Source of the DNA: Eukaryota sp. TZLM1-RC
Lineage: Eukaryota > Metamonada: BaSk clade
Direction: 5' to 3'
Assembly (NCBI GenBank): GCA_040285825.1
Contig: JAUPSS010000005.1
Coordinates: 992,001 to 1,056,000, forward strand
DNA length: 64,000 nucleotides
Position 1 is the first letter of the stretch; every line of letters starts with the position of its first letter. Position numbers and translations under genes: made by a program. The notes beneath the pieces are model-generated. The model saw only the letters and a program-made list of their open reading frames with translations, was not told the DNA's origin and made no database searches. This document shows positions 31,589 to 43,398 of the stretch, one piece after another.

Positions 31589-32240
31589 CTTTGCGCCATT
31601 CTCTGAACTGCTCTAAATTGATAACTTATCGTTCTTCATAACATGATGCTGTTAGAGACACTATTGCACAAACTGCAAGAATATCGTGTATCAAAGAGCC
31701 CCTGCTGAAGGAAACACTTTCTCTGAAAAATTTGGGTTCTGATGATGAGGTGATGTATACTGTGATTGGATTGATAATTCTGAAGCTATTGTTGACTTTG
31801 TCTCATGTAATGTTGCAAATGATACTTTGGTTCACAGAAGAAAACTTAATCCTGTGACTGCCCTTGATTTTAAAGCAAAAGAGAAACATAGAAAATATGA
31901 TAAAAATATTGAAGAGGCTAATGCCGATAGAAATACACAGCTGGTTTTTATTGCTTTCCCATTTTCGATAAATGGAAGATTATCAGATGAAGCAGAAACT
32001 TTTTTGAATGACTTCCAATAAATGGTGCAAGAAAAGACAATGAAAAGATTTGATATATTTTTATGGCGTTCACGGATTCAATTTACCATTATTAATAGAT
32101 TACCACGGTTTTTCAATCGAATAAGAGAAGCTTTAGCTAGACAGCAAGCAGATCAAGAGTTTGCAGAGGAAATTTTGGTCCAATGATAGTCGTCCCATTA
32201 GTTATGAGTTAATTTAATTGAGGGTGCAAATTCAATAAAT
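31589..32240 (+). pseudogene. Family E element E1, 3' part after gypsy insertion
   Basis: Rejoining 25345 to 31589 (one copy of CTTT) gives CTCAACTCACTTTGCGCCATTCTCTG, which matches the uninterrupted E4 copy at 41055-41080 (reverse strand). It contains the RLE-domain remnants (TARISCIKEPLL) and the conserved tail RLPRFFNRIREALARQQ. A 3' UTR ends at GCAAATTCAATAAA (about 32240), just 75 bp upstream of the SCFD2-like ATG. Confidence 0.82.
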
Positions 32241-32316
32241 GAAATCACAGAACCTCTAGGAAAAACACCTGGGACATTGATTACTACTGCTTCCTTACAT
32301 CAGCTGATATTATCTC

Positions 32317-34167
32317 ATGTCCTCCGTTAATGACATAATCAGTTTCTACTTAGACCTCCTCCCTAAAGCACATACCCTCTACATTTGCCCCACTTTTGAA
32401 GAAGTAATTAAATGGCATGGAGGTTATCCCAAACTCCTTGCACTTGGTTTTACATCTCTTCTCCCGCTCTCTCATCTACTCTCCAATCAAAACTCCAATC
32501 AAAACACGTGTACCATCATCACAGACTCTATCACCACATCCCTACTCTCCTTCACCTCTACCTCTTCCACTCCAGCTCGACATCTTGTGTCCCTAATACC
32601 AGAGTTTGTATTAGAATACCTCCCCAACCCTAATCCTAACCCAATTTCTTTTTCACAGCTCTCCCCCTCTTTTACTTCAATAACTTATCTCCCTCTGGTT
32701 TATTGCTCCCCTTTTCCCAACACCATAGTGCTATCAAGACCTAATGCATACTCATTGTCATTATACGAAGGAAGCCGCGATGGGGAAGTTTCAAAGGTGT
32801 TATTTGCAATTGATTTGATTGGTTTTATGCTATCAATAGGAGCAAGTAGGCAATCAATCATAATCAACTGTCTAGGATCAGTTTCCCAGTCAATAACGAA
32901 GAGAATAGTTGATTTTGTTCATTTATTTCCAGAATTTCCTCAGATTAAATCAAATATTTTGAATTTAAACTTGTTTTTAACAGAGCGTGGAATTGATTGT
33001 GCGTCTGTCATCACATCATCAATCAAAAAAGATGGAAAATCGAATTTGTTGAGTGATTTATACAATACTTGCCATTTTGGGTCATTCAATGACGTGATGA
33101 TTGGTTGTGATTCACCTTTTAACCCTTTGGTTGATGAGGGTCAACCTTTGATTAGCTCCTTAATCAGTGATTTAAATCCAACATTGAAGGATGATCTCTT
33201 TTCGTCAACTGACATTGACACGTGCAAAGAGCTCATCCAATCATTTTTGATTGATACTTTTGAGCTTGACGAATCAACACTACTATCTGAAATATTAACA
33301 GCAAAAGCTGGCGAAACTTCTAAATTATCAAAATTTGAATTTTCTCTCCTACGGTTGGGGTTGGCTTTGGAAAACTCTACAGTTAAGTCTACAGTCCAGT
33401 CTACAGTCGTGAAAATAATTTCTAAATATTTCACTTCTGGAAATTTAATAAAGAATTCTTGGATGGAACAGGTTAAAATTATTTTAAACGACAAGGAATT
33501 CAGTCATAACACGTCATCAAATTTGATTGAAATCATCTGGATTTTATGTTTACTCTGTGTTACCAGATCGGTTCCTGTCAGCAGTCAGTCAATTTCACCA
33601 ATCAAATCATATTTGATTGATTACATTATCAACTGGGTGGTCAAATCTCCAAATCCAAGTATAAATTTCTTTAATTCAGACATTAACAATGCGTTGCTTG
33701 AGTTATTCAATAATCGTAATGATTCTTCTTCAGAACATTTTATCAATGCATTTAATAAATGTAGGCTATTATTGGATGATGAGCTTTATAGAATATTGAT
33801 TAATTTAAATGCTATTTCGCAAATTAAGCTTGATTTGTCTTTTATTACATACCCATCTCGTGGATTTTTTAATTTTTTGTCTCATCAATTCATCAATAAT
33901 CAATTAAGTTGCGAAAAGTTTACCACTCATAAACAATTAGAAAATTTGATTAGTTCAGCGTTTTCTTTCATGAGAGGTCAGAAGTCACGTGGTCGATCAC
34001 GTGATGTTGGTCAGAAGTTGATTGATTCTCACTCTGTTTGTATGTTTGGAGGTGCTAGTTTTAACGAAATTTTGAATATTTCTAGTGAATTAAAAGGTGG
34101 ATTTTTCATTTGTTCAAGAATAACAAATACTGAAGAAATGATTAAAGATTTGATTGTAAATAAATAA
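32317..34167 (+). CDS. Sec1/Munc18-family protein, SCFD2-like (616 aa)
   Basis: A single open frame without introns, starting MSSVNDIISFYLDLLPKAH. The N-terminal block TLYICPTFEEVIKWHGGYPKLLALG and the C-terminal strand SVCMFGGASFNEILNISSELKGGFFICS match the general pattern of SCFD2-type Sec1 proteins, where a late beta strand carries a GG-(I/V)(T/S)..E motif. The middle has long helical stretches with no transmembrane segment. Sec1 proteins bind syntaxin-type SNAREs in vesicle fusion; SCFD2 itself is poorly characterised. Length is close to animal SCFD2 (about 680). The gene begins 75 bp after the 3' end of E1, so its promoter probably overlaps transposon sequence. The assignment is from motif memory only. 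Confidence 0.6.
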   Translation: MSSVNDIISFYLDLLPKAHTLYICPTFEEVIKWHGGYPKLLALGFTSLLPLSHLLSNQNSNQNTCTIITDSITTSLLSFTSTSSTPARHLVSLIPEFVLEYLPNPNPNPISFSQLSPSFTSITYLPLVYCSPFPNTIVLSRPNAYSLSLYEGSRDGEVSKVLFAIDLIGFMLSIGASRQSIIINCLGSVSQSITKRIVDFVHLFPEFPQIKSNILNLNLFLTERGIDCASVITSSIKKDGKSNLLSDLYNTCHFGSFNDVMIGCDSPFNPLVDEGQPLISSLISDLNPTLKDDLFSSTDIDTCKELIQSFLIDTFELDESTLLSEILTAKAGETSKLSKFEFSLLRLGLALENSTVKSTVQSTVVKIISKYFTSGNLIKNSWMEQVKIILNDKEFSHNTSSNLIEIIWILCLLCVTRSVPVSSQSISPIKSYLIDYIINWVVKSPNPSINFFNSDINNALLELFNNRNDSSSEHFINAFNKCRLLLDDELYRILINLNAISQIKLDLSFITYPSRGFFNFLSHQFINNQLSCEKFTTHKQLENLISSAFSFMRGQKSRGRSRDVGQKLIDSHSVCMFGGASFNEILNISSELKGGFFICSRITNTEEMIKDLIVNK

Positions 34168-36714
34168 TTCCCAATTTGTGGTTATCTTGCTAAAACAAGT
34201 CTGATCTTGTATACCAAACCGGTTTCTTTGAACATAAGCGAACCAACATCACAACAACACCTGAAAAAATGTCCGCCATAATTATTATTTTGTTTTTTAA
34301 ACTATCAATAATGAGTCTCTATTCTAAGAACCCAATTGCATTTAATTAATTAATCTAAATTTAATTCAAAAAATCCAATTTTTTTTGCTACACTACAGAC
34401 AGATAAAAAAGTCTGAAACTACTCCATCTCTTCAGAAGAAAAAGTCTTTCTTTTGGCAGCTCATGAACAAATGCTATAAAGACATTTTGTTCTCGTATAG
34501 AATTAAAAGTTTAAATCAAAAGTAGCCCATCAGTGATAAAGAATCAGTTCAGTGGTCGTTATTTATTTTGCAAAAACGTTGAGCGGCAGCGGGAGCTCCT
34601 AACTCCATTGACAATCAGCATTATCATTATAGTTAATGTAAGTAGCAATTAAAGCAAGAACATTCACTGAACAAGATTAGCCATTATAATTGGATTTATT
34701 GAATCAATTGAATACTAGGTATATATGTTGTTGTACAGATATTTTCCGAAAGGTCAAAATATTCAACACTGCCTGTGAGCCTCAAATTCCATTTCATTTA
34801 CATCCAAATCAAGGTCAACTCAGCAGCTTTTTAGTTCCTCCAAAACACCCACGGTGTTCGGTCTTCGTATGATCCTTCAAATACACTTTCTCATTTCCAA
34901 GATTATTGGTTTCAACATCCCCAGTAAATGATGCAAGAGCGAATGATAATTGAGAAAGTGGTATTCCTTTTCTTTAGAGGGGTACCGATTTCTAAGCAAT
35001 AAGCGTTAATCATTTCAAGCAGTTGTTCACGAACAATAAACCGTTGACTTGTTGCAAGGCCGAATCTCTTCAAGTCCGTATTGTTTATGGAAATGGCCAT
35101 ACTGTTATCTCAGTAGTAAAATGTACAGTGACCCGATTCTGCAATATTCTCCACTATTTTTAACTGAGGCATGAGTTGTGGTACACTTCTTGGATGGGGT
35201 GAGTTTTCTTCTACTTCTGGTGGGAATTCCCTAGAAATTTCAGGACTAAGGACAACGTCATATAGTTCTTCTAGGGAATTATATTATTATATATATTGTA
35301 CAACGTAGTGTATCCTTTTTAAATATTCTGCTCCAACGTATGACTCAGAACAACTATCAACAACTGTTGCACTAACTTAACAAATGACAGAGTCAAGCTG
35401 CTTTGTTGCTACTACACGCTGGACATTAGCCAATCTGTTAAAATCGTAAGTTGGGAATTTACCAGTCTGAAGAGGACCGCTAATGAGATTATGGTCGCAC
35501 TTATAACAACAATGACCAGTATAGGTTCAAATATCTATGTTTCAAATGGATGAGCGTGTATTATGATGTTACCAATCATAATTAATTATACCTATTAATG
35601 GTAAAATGACCAACATGCCAGATTAGTGCGATTCTGCTTGATGGAATGGGGAGAAAAACGCAGATTACACGACTTGTGTACATGCCACGTCATCACTCGT
35701 CATCACTGCCACGTGTCCTTGTTTTGGTGTCTGGACTAGCGTCTTTCTACTTAATGATTGTTGAAAGTGTTTTAGCTTGATGTTTGGATTCAAGACGTTG
35801 GCTGGCCAAAGGAAACAATCTCTCTTTATAGGAGTGAATCTCGACAACATAAAATTAAAAAAAAATTATTTGTGTAAATATCAGCGGTCTTCATTGTATT
35901 CATTTCAATTTTGTATTCATTGTATTCATTTTTTTGTTTTCATTTTTGATTTTCATTTCATTTGTATTGGAGTACATTTCAAGTCTTTGCACAATGTGCA
36001 GCAGTTAGCATTCTGCACTAATACACCTTCATTTACAAACGTTCATTTCTCTTATTATTTCAAACACACAAGACCCAATTCTGCAATGGTCACTGTAGAT
36101 GTAGGGTTATTTTGTAAGATAATATATTTTTATACTTGTACATCAACCTTCTTTTGGAGTCACAATGGCGCAAAACCGAAAATTAAAATGAATCCATAAA
36201 TTTCTACTTTTTAACAAATACATTGTAAAAAGAATATTTTCAGAAAAACTATCACCAATTTGGTGCTTTCGATAATTTGTCCTCATTCTCATCATGTTCC
36301 GTTTACCTTGTTTTTTTGCTTATTCACATAATCTTAAATAGTTTTGAATCTTATAATGTCTTAGGAAACAGAATTACAAGAATATATGGTCTTGGCACTG
36401 ATTCTCTCCTTGTTCAAAGAAAGTTGGAGCCATTGCTGATCTTTAGGTAGATTATATTAATTCTTGGTCCATTGACTTTAGGGCAAACAGCAGAAGAATG
36501 TTGTGACAACATCCGTGAACAACAGTGAGTTAATGACTTTCAGCTTTGTAATATATAACTTGTATATATGATTTCCATATTTACACGGCGATTATGTAAT
36601 CTACTTTCTTATCGGTTTCAAGTTCTTCTTTTCTAGCTTTAAGGGAAACACATATATATCAGGTTTCAATGATAGTCAACACAAAAAAGTATAACTTTAG
36701 ATAAATCCAAACAG
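34168..36714. other. Long intergenic region, no confident gene
   Basis: No recognised protein. Short open frames (34690-34872 plus, 34912-35100 minus, 35777-36199 plus) show no family signature. 35681-35715 holds TGCCACGTCATCAC and CCACGTGTCC, motifs also found in the family D LTRs, followed by CTTTATAGGAG near 35823; this may be an old LTR. The 35870-35960 stretch is T-rich with repeated TTCATT. Confidence 0.45.
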
Positions 36715-37007
36715 AATTTTTTGCTGATTTATTAGATGTTGGCAACATGCTGAAAAATCAGTTATTTTCGGCAGCAAATTTGGGTGGTATTGGATTTACA
36801 AAATCTTCTATTTTCTGTCAATTAGCATTTTTTGGTGGATGCAAGATTTTTATTTATGAATTTTCTCATTTGTTAGTTCCCAGTTACAGTCTATATTTGA
36901 ATGAGTTATCTTGTAAACTCAATAGATTGTCACCACAAATTTGGACCAAATGTTTTCCCCAATCAATTCAAAAAATTACAAACCGATCTCTCGATAATTT
37001 GCAGTAA
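36715..37007 (+). pseudogene. Family E fragment E6
   Basis: Reads TEFFADLLDVGNMLKNQLFSAANLGGIGFTKSS...FIYEFS...PQIWTKCFPQSIQKI, matching E2 at about 16095-16400. It ends TAA at 37005-37007. Only about 290 bp survive. Confidence 0.75.
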
Positions 37008-38017
37008 TAGGGTGTTTAGAGTAAATAAATCACAAAATCATAAAGTTTATCATAACATAACTATATCTTAATCGATGACATTAGTTGAGTATTACACAGA
37101 AAATCGTAACTTGCCCCAAGAGCAACAGCTTTGATGGATGTATCACAATAAAGGAAATCAAACACCAAATGTCATAACTTAGTTTTAGCTAAATTCTGCT
37201 TTTCATAAATCTCTTCGATTCAGATTTTACCAACAAAAGACCATTATTAATCTCAATGCCAGATCAATAGAAAATTCCGGTGAATGATTGACAGCAATCA
37301 GAGGTAATCAGAGGTGATGATCTTGACATATTGTTTAAAGTCCTCCATTTTCACAAATATTTCATTGTTAAAAAAGTCTCAAACAAGAGGCCAGGATAAG
37401 AAGACGATCTTGTGTGTGGTTCATTTGTTTCGAACCAACATCGACATCTTTGTAGAAGCAAATGTAAATTTAGAAGCACAAAGCTTAGATACAAAGACAA
37501 AAACCATTTATTCTAACATCAACACTGAGATGAGTCTATTAAAAAACAAGAGGTATCAGCCAAAAAATCGGTAGCTGGAGTTCTAATCATACGAGACAAG
37601 ACAGCACAGAATGTACCGCAGGTCAAAGTAAGACAAATGCCAGACGTCATCAGACGATACAAGTAAGAAGTTTAACACTAGGGTTATCAAACGAAAAGAA
37701 AAGGTTCAGTGGTAGCCGAATTCACATTCATAAAGCTCGACATAACGCCGAGACTTCATGACACACAGATCTTGCGCAAGAAACGTGCGGCTCGAAACAG
37801 AGCTCCGAGCATCAATCTCGTCACACAGTCTTCATCAGAAGAACTGATACCAGAGGCTTAACATACTACCTGACATATGCACATGTTGAGGGAGGTGGGA
37901 AAAATGACCTGTATTTGTTGCAAATCAATTCTCTTCCAAAGAATTGTTTCAGCTGTTGATTCAATTGTGGTAACGTGATTTGGAAATCTCAACAAAAACA
38001 GGAATGATTCAAATTCA
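37008..38017. other. Intergenic region upstream of GluRS
   Basis: No recognised gene; the short ORF at 37314-37574 lacks any family signature. 37680-37860 is richer in GC than its surroundings. The immediate GluRS upstream region (37900-38017) shows no clear TATA box. Confidence 0.4.
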
Positions 38018-39686
38018 ATGTCTCGTTCTGCCAAGACCTTTGGAAAATCAGAAGGCTCCATCCCCGATCTTCCTGGGGATGTTGTTGACGGTAAAGTAGT
38101 TACACGCTTCCCTCCTGAACCCTCTGGTTTTCTTCACATCGGCCACGTCAAGGCTGCTCTACTTAACAACTATTACGCCCGTCACTATGGAGGAAAACTC
38201 CTTCTGAGATTCGATGACACCAACCCCTCCAAGGAGAAGGGCGATTACGTTACTTCCATCACTGAAGATCTTCATCGTCTTGGCATTGTCCCCGACAGCA
38301 TCTCCCACACTTCTGACTATTTCCCTCTCTTCATTGAAAAATGTGAAGAACTTCTCCGTTTGGGCGATGCTTTTGTTGATGACACCCCAGTAGACCTCAT
38401 GCGCCAACAACGTGGTAACCGTCAGCCCTCTGAACGTCGTGAAAACACCGTCGAACGCAATTTCGAACTCTGGGAAGAAATGAAGAAAGGGACCCCCAAA
38501 GGTTTAGAATGTTGCGTGCGAGCCAAGATTGACCCAACCTCCCAAAATGGAACTCTCCGTGACCCTGTTATCTACCGCTGTAATGTGGAACCCCATATCA
38601 GAACTGGTACTCAGTATAAGGTATTGTTTCTATTTTTAGTAACATGACAGCTCATCACAGGTTTACCCAACTTATGATTTTGTTTGTCCTATTATTGATT
38701 CAATTGAAGGAGTAACACATGCTCTGAGGACTAACGAATACAGAGAACGCAATGTCCAATACGACTGGTTTTTAAACAAATTTAATCTTCGAAAAGTTCA
38801 CATCCACGATTTTGGTAGGTTAAACTTTGAATATTCAGTCATGTCAAAGCGATTACTTTCAAAATTCGTTGATAAGGGCATTGTTGATGGATGGAATGAT
38901 CCACGTTTTCCCACTGTGCAAGGTGTTTTTCGCAGAGGGCTAACTTTAAAAGCATTATCTGATTTTATTCTGCTTCAAGGTAGTTCTGATGCTTTAATTC
39001 AAATGGAATGGGATAAGATTTGGGCCATGAATAAGCAAGTGCTCGAACCCGTTGCACCCCGGTATAACGCAGTAATTGATCCCATTGTAGTTGAATTAGT
39101 AGGGGAGGGAGCTTGTGATAGTGTTGATTGGAGAGAAATGCCACTTGTACCAAAGGATGCTGCTCTCGGTACTAAAATGGTTCCTTATTTCAATAGGGTT
39201 TTGGTATCTAAGGAGGATGTTCAAGATGTAGCTATTGGTGATAAAGTTACTCTTATGGGTTGGGGTAATGCTTTTGTTGAGAATGTTGTAAGTGAAAACG
39301 GTGTAGTTGAAGGAATAACTATGAGATTAGCACTAGATGATAAAGTTTTCAAAAAGACTTGGAAGATTCAATGGGTAGCTGATGTACCTGATGTTATACG
39401 TTTTGATGCTGCTTACTTTGGTTATTTAGTAAATGTTAAAAAAGTTGAGGCCCACCATGAGTTTGACCAAATTGCTAATCCTAATTCTAAAAAAACTTTG
39501 TCTTATGTTGGTGAGCCCGCTATGAAGACTCTCAGCCATTCTCAACATTTGCAATTGCAACGTTTGGGGTTCTTTATTGTGGACCAAGCTCCTGTCATTG
39601 AATCTGGATTGAAATTGATATATGTACCTTCAGGAAAAGGAACACTTACTTTAGAGGACATCTTTAAAAAGAAGAAAAAGAAATAG
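38018..39686 (+). CDS. Glutamyl-tRNA synthetase, cytosolic type, two exons, 542 aa
   Basis: Exon 1 is 38018-38620 (201 codons) and exon 2 is 38661-39686. Class I synthetase signatures: FPPEPSGFLHIGHVKAALLN (HIGH motif at residues 40-43), RFDDTNPSKEKGDYV, VDDTPVDLMRQQR, CCVRAKIDPTSQNGTLRDP, VIYRCN, and across the splice TGTQYK/VYPTYDFVCPI, then SIEGVTHALRTNEYRER and VMSKRLLSKFV (KMSKS-type loop, residues 261-265). The C-terminal beta-barrel anticodon domain follows, ending in a lysine run. Exact joining of YK/VYPTYDF, invariant in the family, proves the 40-nt intron. It charges tRNA-Glu with glutamate. No GST-like N-terminal or ProRS fusion is present. Confidence 0.94.
38621..38660 (+). other. 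GluRS intron: introner-like 40-nt intron
   Basis: Begins GTATTGTTTCTATTTTTAG and ends CAGCTCATCACAG. It differs from CCT5 intron 3 at three of 40 positions and from CCT5 intron 2 at five. Phase 0, at TATAAG|GTTTAC. AGTAACAT gives a likely branch point. Confidence 0.95.
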
Positions 39687-39765
39687 TTTTTGATTAATCT
39701 TTAATAAATTTTGATTTATTGGGATTTTTTGGTCTTTCATAACATATACTGAAGGGAATAAATCC

Positions 39766-40086
39766 ACAGCTAGTGGGCGTAATGCAGTACTGGAGAGAGA
39801 ATGAGTCAAGATTTTTAGACTTGGTTTCAGCAGAAAACAATCTCATTGAAACTGAAACATGCCTCAGCGATGAAAATGTTGAGGTGCTGGTTGGATTAAA
39901 AGTTTGTTTAAGTTGCTTGAAAACTTCATTTGCCATTATTAATAGATTACCTCGGTTTTTCAATCGAATCAGAGAAGCTCTAGCTAGACGGCAATAGATC
40001 AAGATTTTGTAGAGGAAGTTTTGATTCAATGAATTTGGTCCCAGTATGTATGAGTTTACTTTGTTAAGTTTGCAAGTTCAATAAAA
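39766..40086 (+). pseudogene. Family E fragment E5 (3' end)
   Basis: Reads FAIINRLPRFFNRIREALARRQ, followed by the family 3' UTR (GTCCCAGT...TGAGTTTACTTTG...GCAAGTTCAATAAA). It is the extreme 3' end only, starting 80 bp after the GluRS stop. Confidence 0.75.
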
Positions 40087-40419
40087 GTCAATTTAAACTT
40101 CCAGTGGGGAATTTGCTATGTGTATGTTTAAACACGCTACGATTTCTAAGTGTTGAGGACATCCTAAAGGTTTAGAGTTTGCGAGGTTTGAAATTCAGAG
40201 ATTCTGGTTATCACTTACACCCACACCTGGCAAATTGAGTCCGAGTCATTATGGATTGGGATTATTTTCTGATTGTATACTGCATTGTTAGACTTAAGTG
40301 TAAAGTCAATAGTTCACTCACAGAATTTTTTGATTTTGCTTATACTAAAAGTGCAACACAACACTCCAGGTGTAAATGTTAAATTGAACTGAAATTACAC
40401 CTATCACATCTATAAATTA

Positions 40420-42635
40420 TTGAACTAGCACACTTAACAAATCAACTCATAACTAATGGGACGAAATTCATGGAGACAAGATTTCCTCTACAAAATCTTG
40501 ATCTGCTTTCTGTCTACCTACAGCTTTTCTAATTCGTTTCAAAAACCATGAGAATCTATTAATAATGGCAAATTGAATTCAAGAACGCCATGAAAAGATA
40601 CCAATTTTTCATTCTTTTTTCTTGAACCATATTTTGGAAATTATTCAATAAATTTTCTCATTCTGCTGATAGTATTCCGTTTATCGAAAATGAGAAATCG
40701 ATAAGTGCAAGTGGTCTTATTTTATCTGCATTAGCTTTTTCGATATCTTTGTCATATTTTCTATGTTTTTCTTTGGATTTAATTTCAAGAGCTCTTAAAG
40801 GATTAAATTCTCTGCTTTGAGCCAAAATGTCATTTGCAACTTTACAGGAGACAAAGTCAACAACAGCTTCAGAATTCTCAATTCAATCACTCATCATCTC
40901 TATCATTAGAGCCAAAATTATTCAATGACAATTTTTCTCTCAGCAGAGGCTCTTTGATACACGACATTCTTGCAGTTCGTACCATTTTAAAAACAGTGTC
41001 TCTAATAGCATCATGGAATGAAAAACGACAAGTTATCAATTTAGAGCAATTCAGAGCATGGCGCAAAGTGAGTTGAGGGGAATTCGAACAATTAAATCCA
41101 ATTCTGTTTGTGACAATAGATGAGAAATCCTCTACTAAAGATAACGCAGTTTTACCCAAGGTTCCAAATAAAGAAAACGCAAAAGAACAAAGAAGGTATG
41201 GAGTATATGAGTTGGAATTCAGATTATTGATTTTTTCAGCATACTTGATAATTTTCGCTTCCTCAGCTCTACGTAAAGGTGAATTATAAGATGGTGCCAT
41301 TTTTCATTTGCACTGTTTGATACATCAGTAAATCTGACGTCAATAATGATCATTGATCCATCAAGTCCGGGAACTAGCACATCACTGCGGCTATCACCAA
41401 CAGAATTTCTGTCAGCTTCATCAACCAAATTTGAAAGCAAATGTTCTAAAAAGAACAACAATCTTGTAAGACTTAAACATACAATAAAGCTGATCATGGA
41501 CTGCATCATGCACTTTTGATCTAAAAGTAATAAATCGATTACAATTAATTAAATGGGTTGGAGTGACAGTTTTTCCACATTTACAAATTAATCCATGAGA
41601 AAGATTATTAGGCCAAATAATAGATCGAAAACGCATAAACAATAAAAAACAAGGGTCGTCTAGAAACAAACCATAAATTCTTGGTAATTGATTAATTAAA
41701 CAAGACGCAGAACTATCAAAAACATCCAGTGAAAAATTTGCAAAAGCGGGATTTTTTTGTTTGGCCATGCCCAGACGTACTTTCTCAATCCAGGCCTTCA
41801 AAAATAACTATCAGTTTTTGTTGAAGCTTCTTTACTCAATACCTTAAATTTGTCGTGGAATCTCTTGAACTGAGTCGGGAAAACATTGACACCAAATTTC
41901 TGGTGCAATTTTATTAATACCAACATCAAGGTCATCCAAATATTTGAAAAATGATGGATTCAGCAGATGGATATCTCCAGGAAAACACTTGAGAAATTCA
42001 AAAATAAAACTGTTCCACCACCAACAAAAGCTGCTTGACAAAGAATTGAAGATTCGGTAAAGCCAACACCACCAAATTGTGAAGTTGAGAATAAGTGTGC
42101 GCGAATAAATTCAGGATTCACTTCTAATAGGGAAGCAAAGAAAGTTACACGACGTTGATTAAATGATCGGCAAAAATCGATAGCCAAAAAAGGTTCTGTG
42201 GATCTTAATAAGTGAGTTATTTTTCCGAAGTAACCAATTTTCAAAATAGAAAAATTTGATATGTTTCTCTATTTCTAATTCAGAAATTGATTGGCGCTCA
42301 GTACTAAGTTTTGCAACAATTTCGATATGATTTTTAGTTACTTCATCAACATTTTCTAATCAACAACCTAAAAAACGAAAAGCTTCGTGAGATAAATTGG
42401 TAAAAGGAATTTTACAATTATTAATTTCAAACTCTTTGAATTCATGACCAACCAACAAACACTTTCGGGGATTCACGTGAAGTCCTATATTTTCATATTG
42501 TGAAGCAATTTCAATTGAAGCTTTTGGGACAACATCAAAAAGACCAATAAGGGAGATGTCATCCATATAACCTACAATTTTTACAGAAGGGTAATTTTCA
42601 GTAATTGCTATCTGTAAATCTGTAATTTGAATTTC
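40420..42635 (-). mobile_element. Family E copy E4b, 5'-truncated in the RT
   Basis: Minus strand starts inside RT at ITENYPSVKIVGYMDDISLIG and runs through HVNPRKCLLVG, IGYFGKITHLLRSTEP, VRLGMAKQKNPAFANF, the finger CKCGKTVTPTHLINC and the nuclease block SRSDVLVPGLDGSMIIIDVRF. After rearranged text come NSPQLTLRHALNCSKL, IKEPLLREKLSL and YLLCSFAFSLFGTLGKTALS. It ends KRIRKAVGRQKADQDF and a 3' UTR ending GCTAGTTCAATAA at about 40420. Many frameshifts; open parts are 41960-42244, 41421-41801 and 40887-41300. It provides the empty-site sequence for the gypsy B insertion. Confidence 0.78.
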
Positions 42636-42960
42636 TTGAATTGATTGAGGAAAACATTTGGTCCAGATTTGTGGTGACAATTTATCACTTTCACAAGATA
42701 ACTCATTCAAATATGGACTGCAACTGGGAACAAGCAAATGAGAATCTTCAAGAAATTTGCGAGAAAATTCATAAATAAAATTCTTGGCTCCGACCAAAAA
42801 TGCGGATTGACACAAAAAGAAGATTTAGTAAATCTCAAACCACCCAAGTTTGCTGAAGAAAACTAGTGATTTTTCATCATTCCTGATTCTACATCCAATA
42901 AATCAGCAAAAAATTCTGGTATCAATGAATTCAAAGAACGACAAAAATATAATGCTATTG
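42636..42960 (-). pseudogene. Family E fragment E4a
   Basis: Minus strand: EFFADLLDVESGMMKNH, SANLGGL-FTKSS, then QSAFLVGAKNFIYEFSRKF...PQIWTKCFPQSIQEIQ, joined directly to the RT of E4b (a single ORF at 42360-42815 spans the junction). It is a remnant into which 5'-truncated E4b was inserted, the same arrangement as at 15375. Confidence 0.7.
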
Positions 42961-43083
42961 AAGAAGCAAAAAAGATGTCAAAAATAATAAACACCAAAAA
43001 CAAACTCTTCCCACTTCTCAAAACCCAACTCCCTCTTCTTTGGTGTAGACACTTTTATTTCATTGTTATAGACGATATCTTCA

Positions 43084-43398
43084 ATGTTGAATCAACATCC
43101 TTCTGCGAAAGAAGAAATTCTTAATGATATCAGGTCAATTGTAGATTGGGATAATTTACAGGATTTGGTGATGAAAAGTGTTGATGACATCATTGATGGT
43201 ATCATCACCAGTTTAAATCTTAAGCATACCTACATTGGAGAACTAGCCTTCAAACAAATGACAAATTTTGCAAAAGTAGGAATATCATGCTTAGCCGTGC
43301 TGAATCGAACAACGAACACTTTGTTTTCAAATTTGCTCAACAGGTGGTGTGCAAATTTTGTCAACGCAAATTTAAAAGAAAACAATCTTCTAAAATGA
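43084..43398 (+). CDS. Hypothetical small protein (104 aa)
   Basis: Begins with an ATG after an AT-rich leader: MLNQHPSAKEEILNDIRSIVDW. Predicted mostly helical, with no signature, signal peptide or membrane segment. Codon use looks similar to neighbouring host genes, but no homologue is recognised. It may be one exon of a gene or a chance ORF; an unrelated ORF lies at 43458-43640. Confidence 0.3.
   Translation: MLNQHPSAKEEILNDIRSIVDWDNLQDLVMKSVDDIIDGIITSLNLKHTYIGELAFKQMTNFAKVGISCLAVLNRTTNTLFSNLLNRWCANFVNANLKENNLLK

Noticed and set aside
32517-32530. Possible introner 3' end (CATCATCACAG) inside the SCFD2-like gene
   Set aside because: The frame is open across it, no matching GTATTGTTTCTATTTTT lies about 40 nt upstream, and the text fits coding sequence.
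39694-40029. Minus-strand ORF after GluRS as a host gene
   Set aside because: It is antisense to the family E 3' end (INRLPRFFNRIREALAR on the plus strand).
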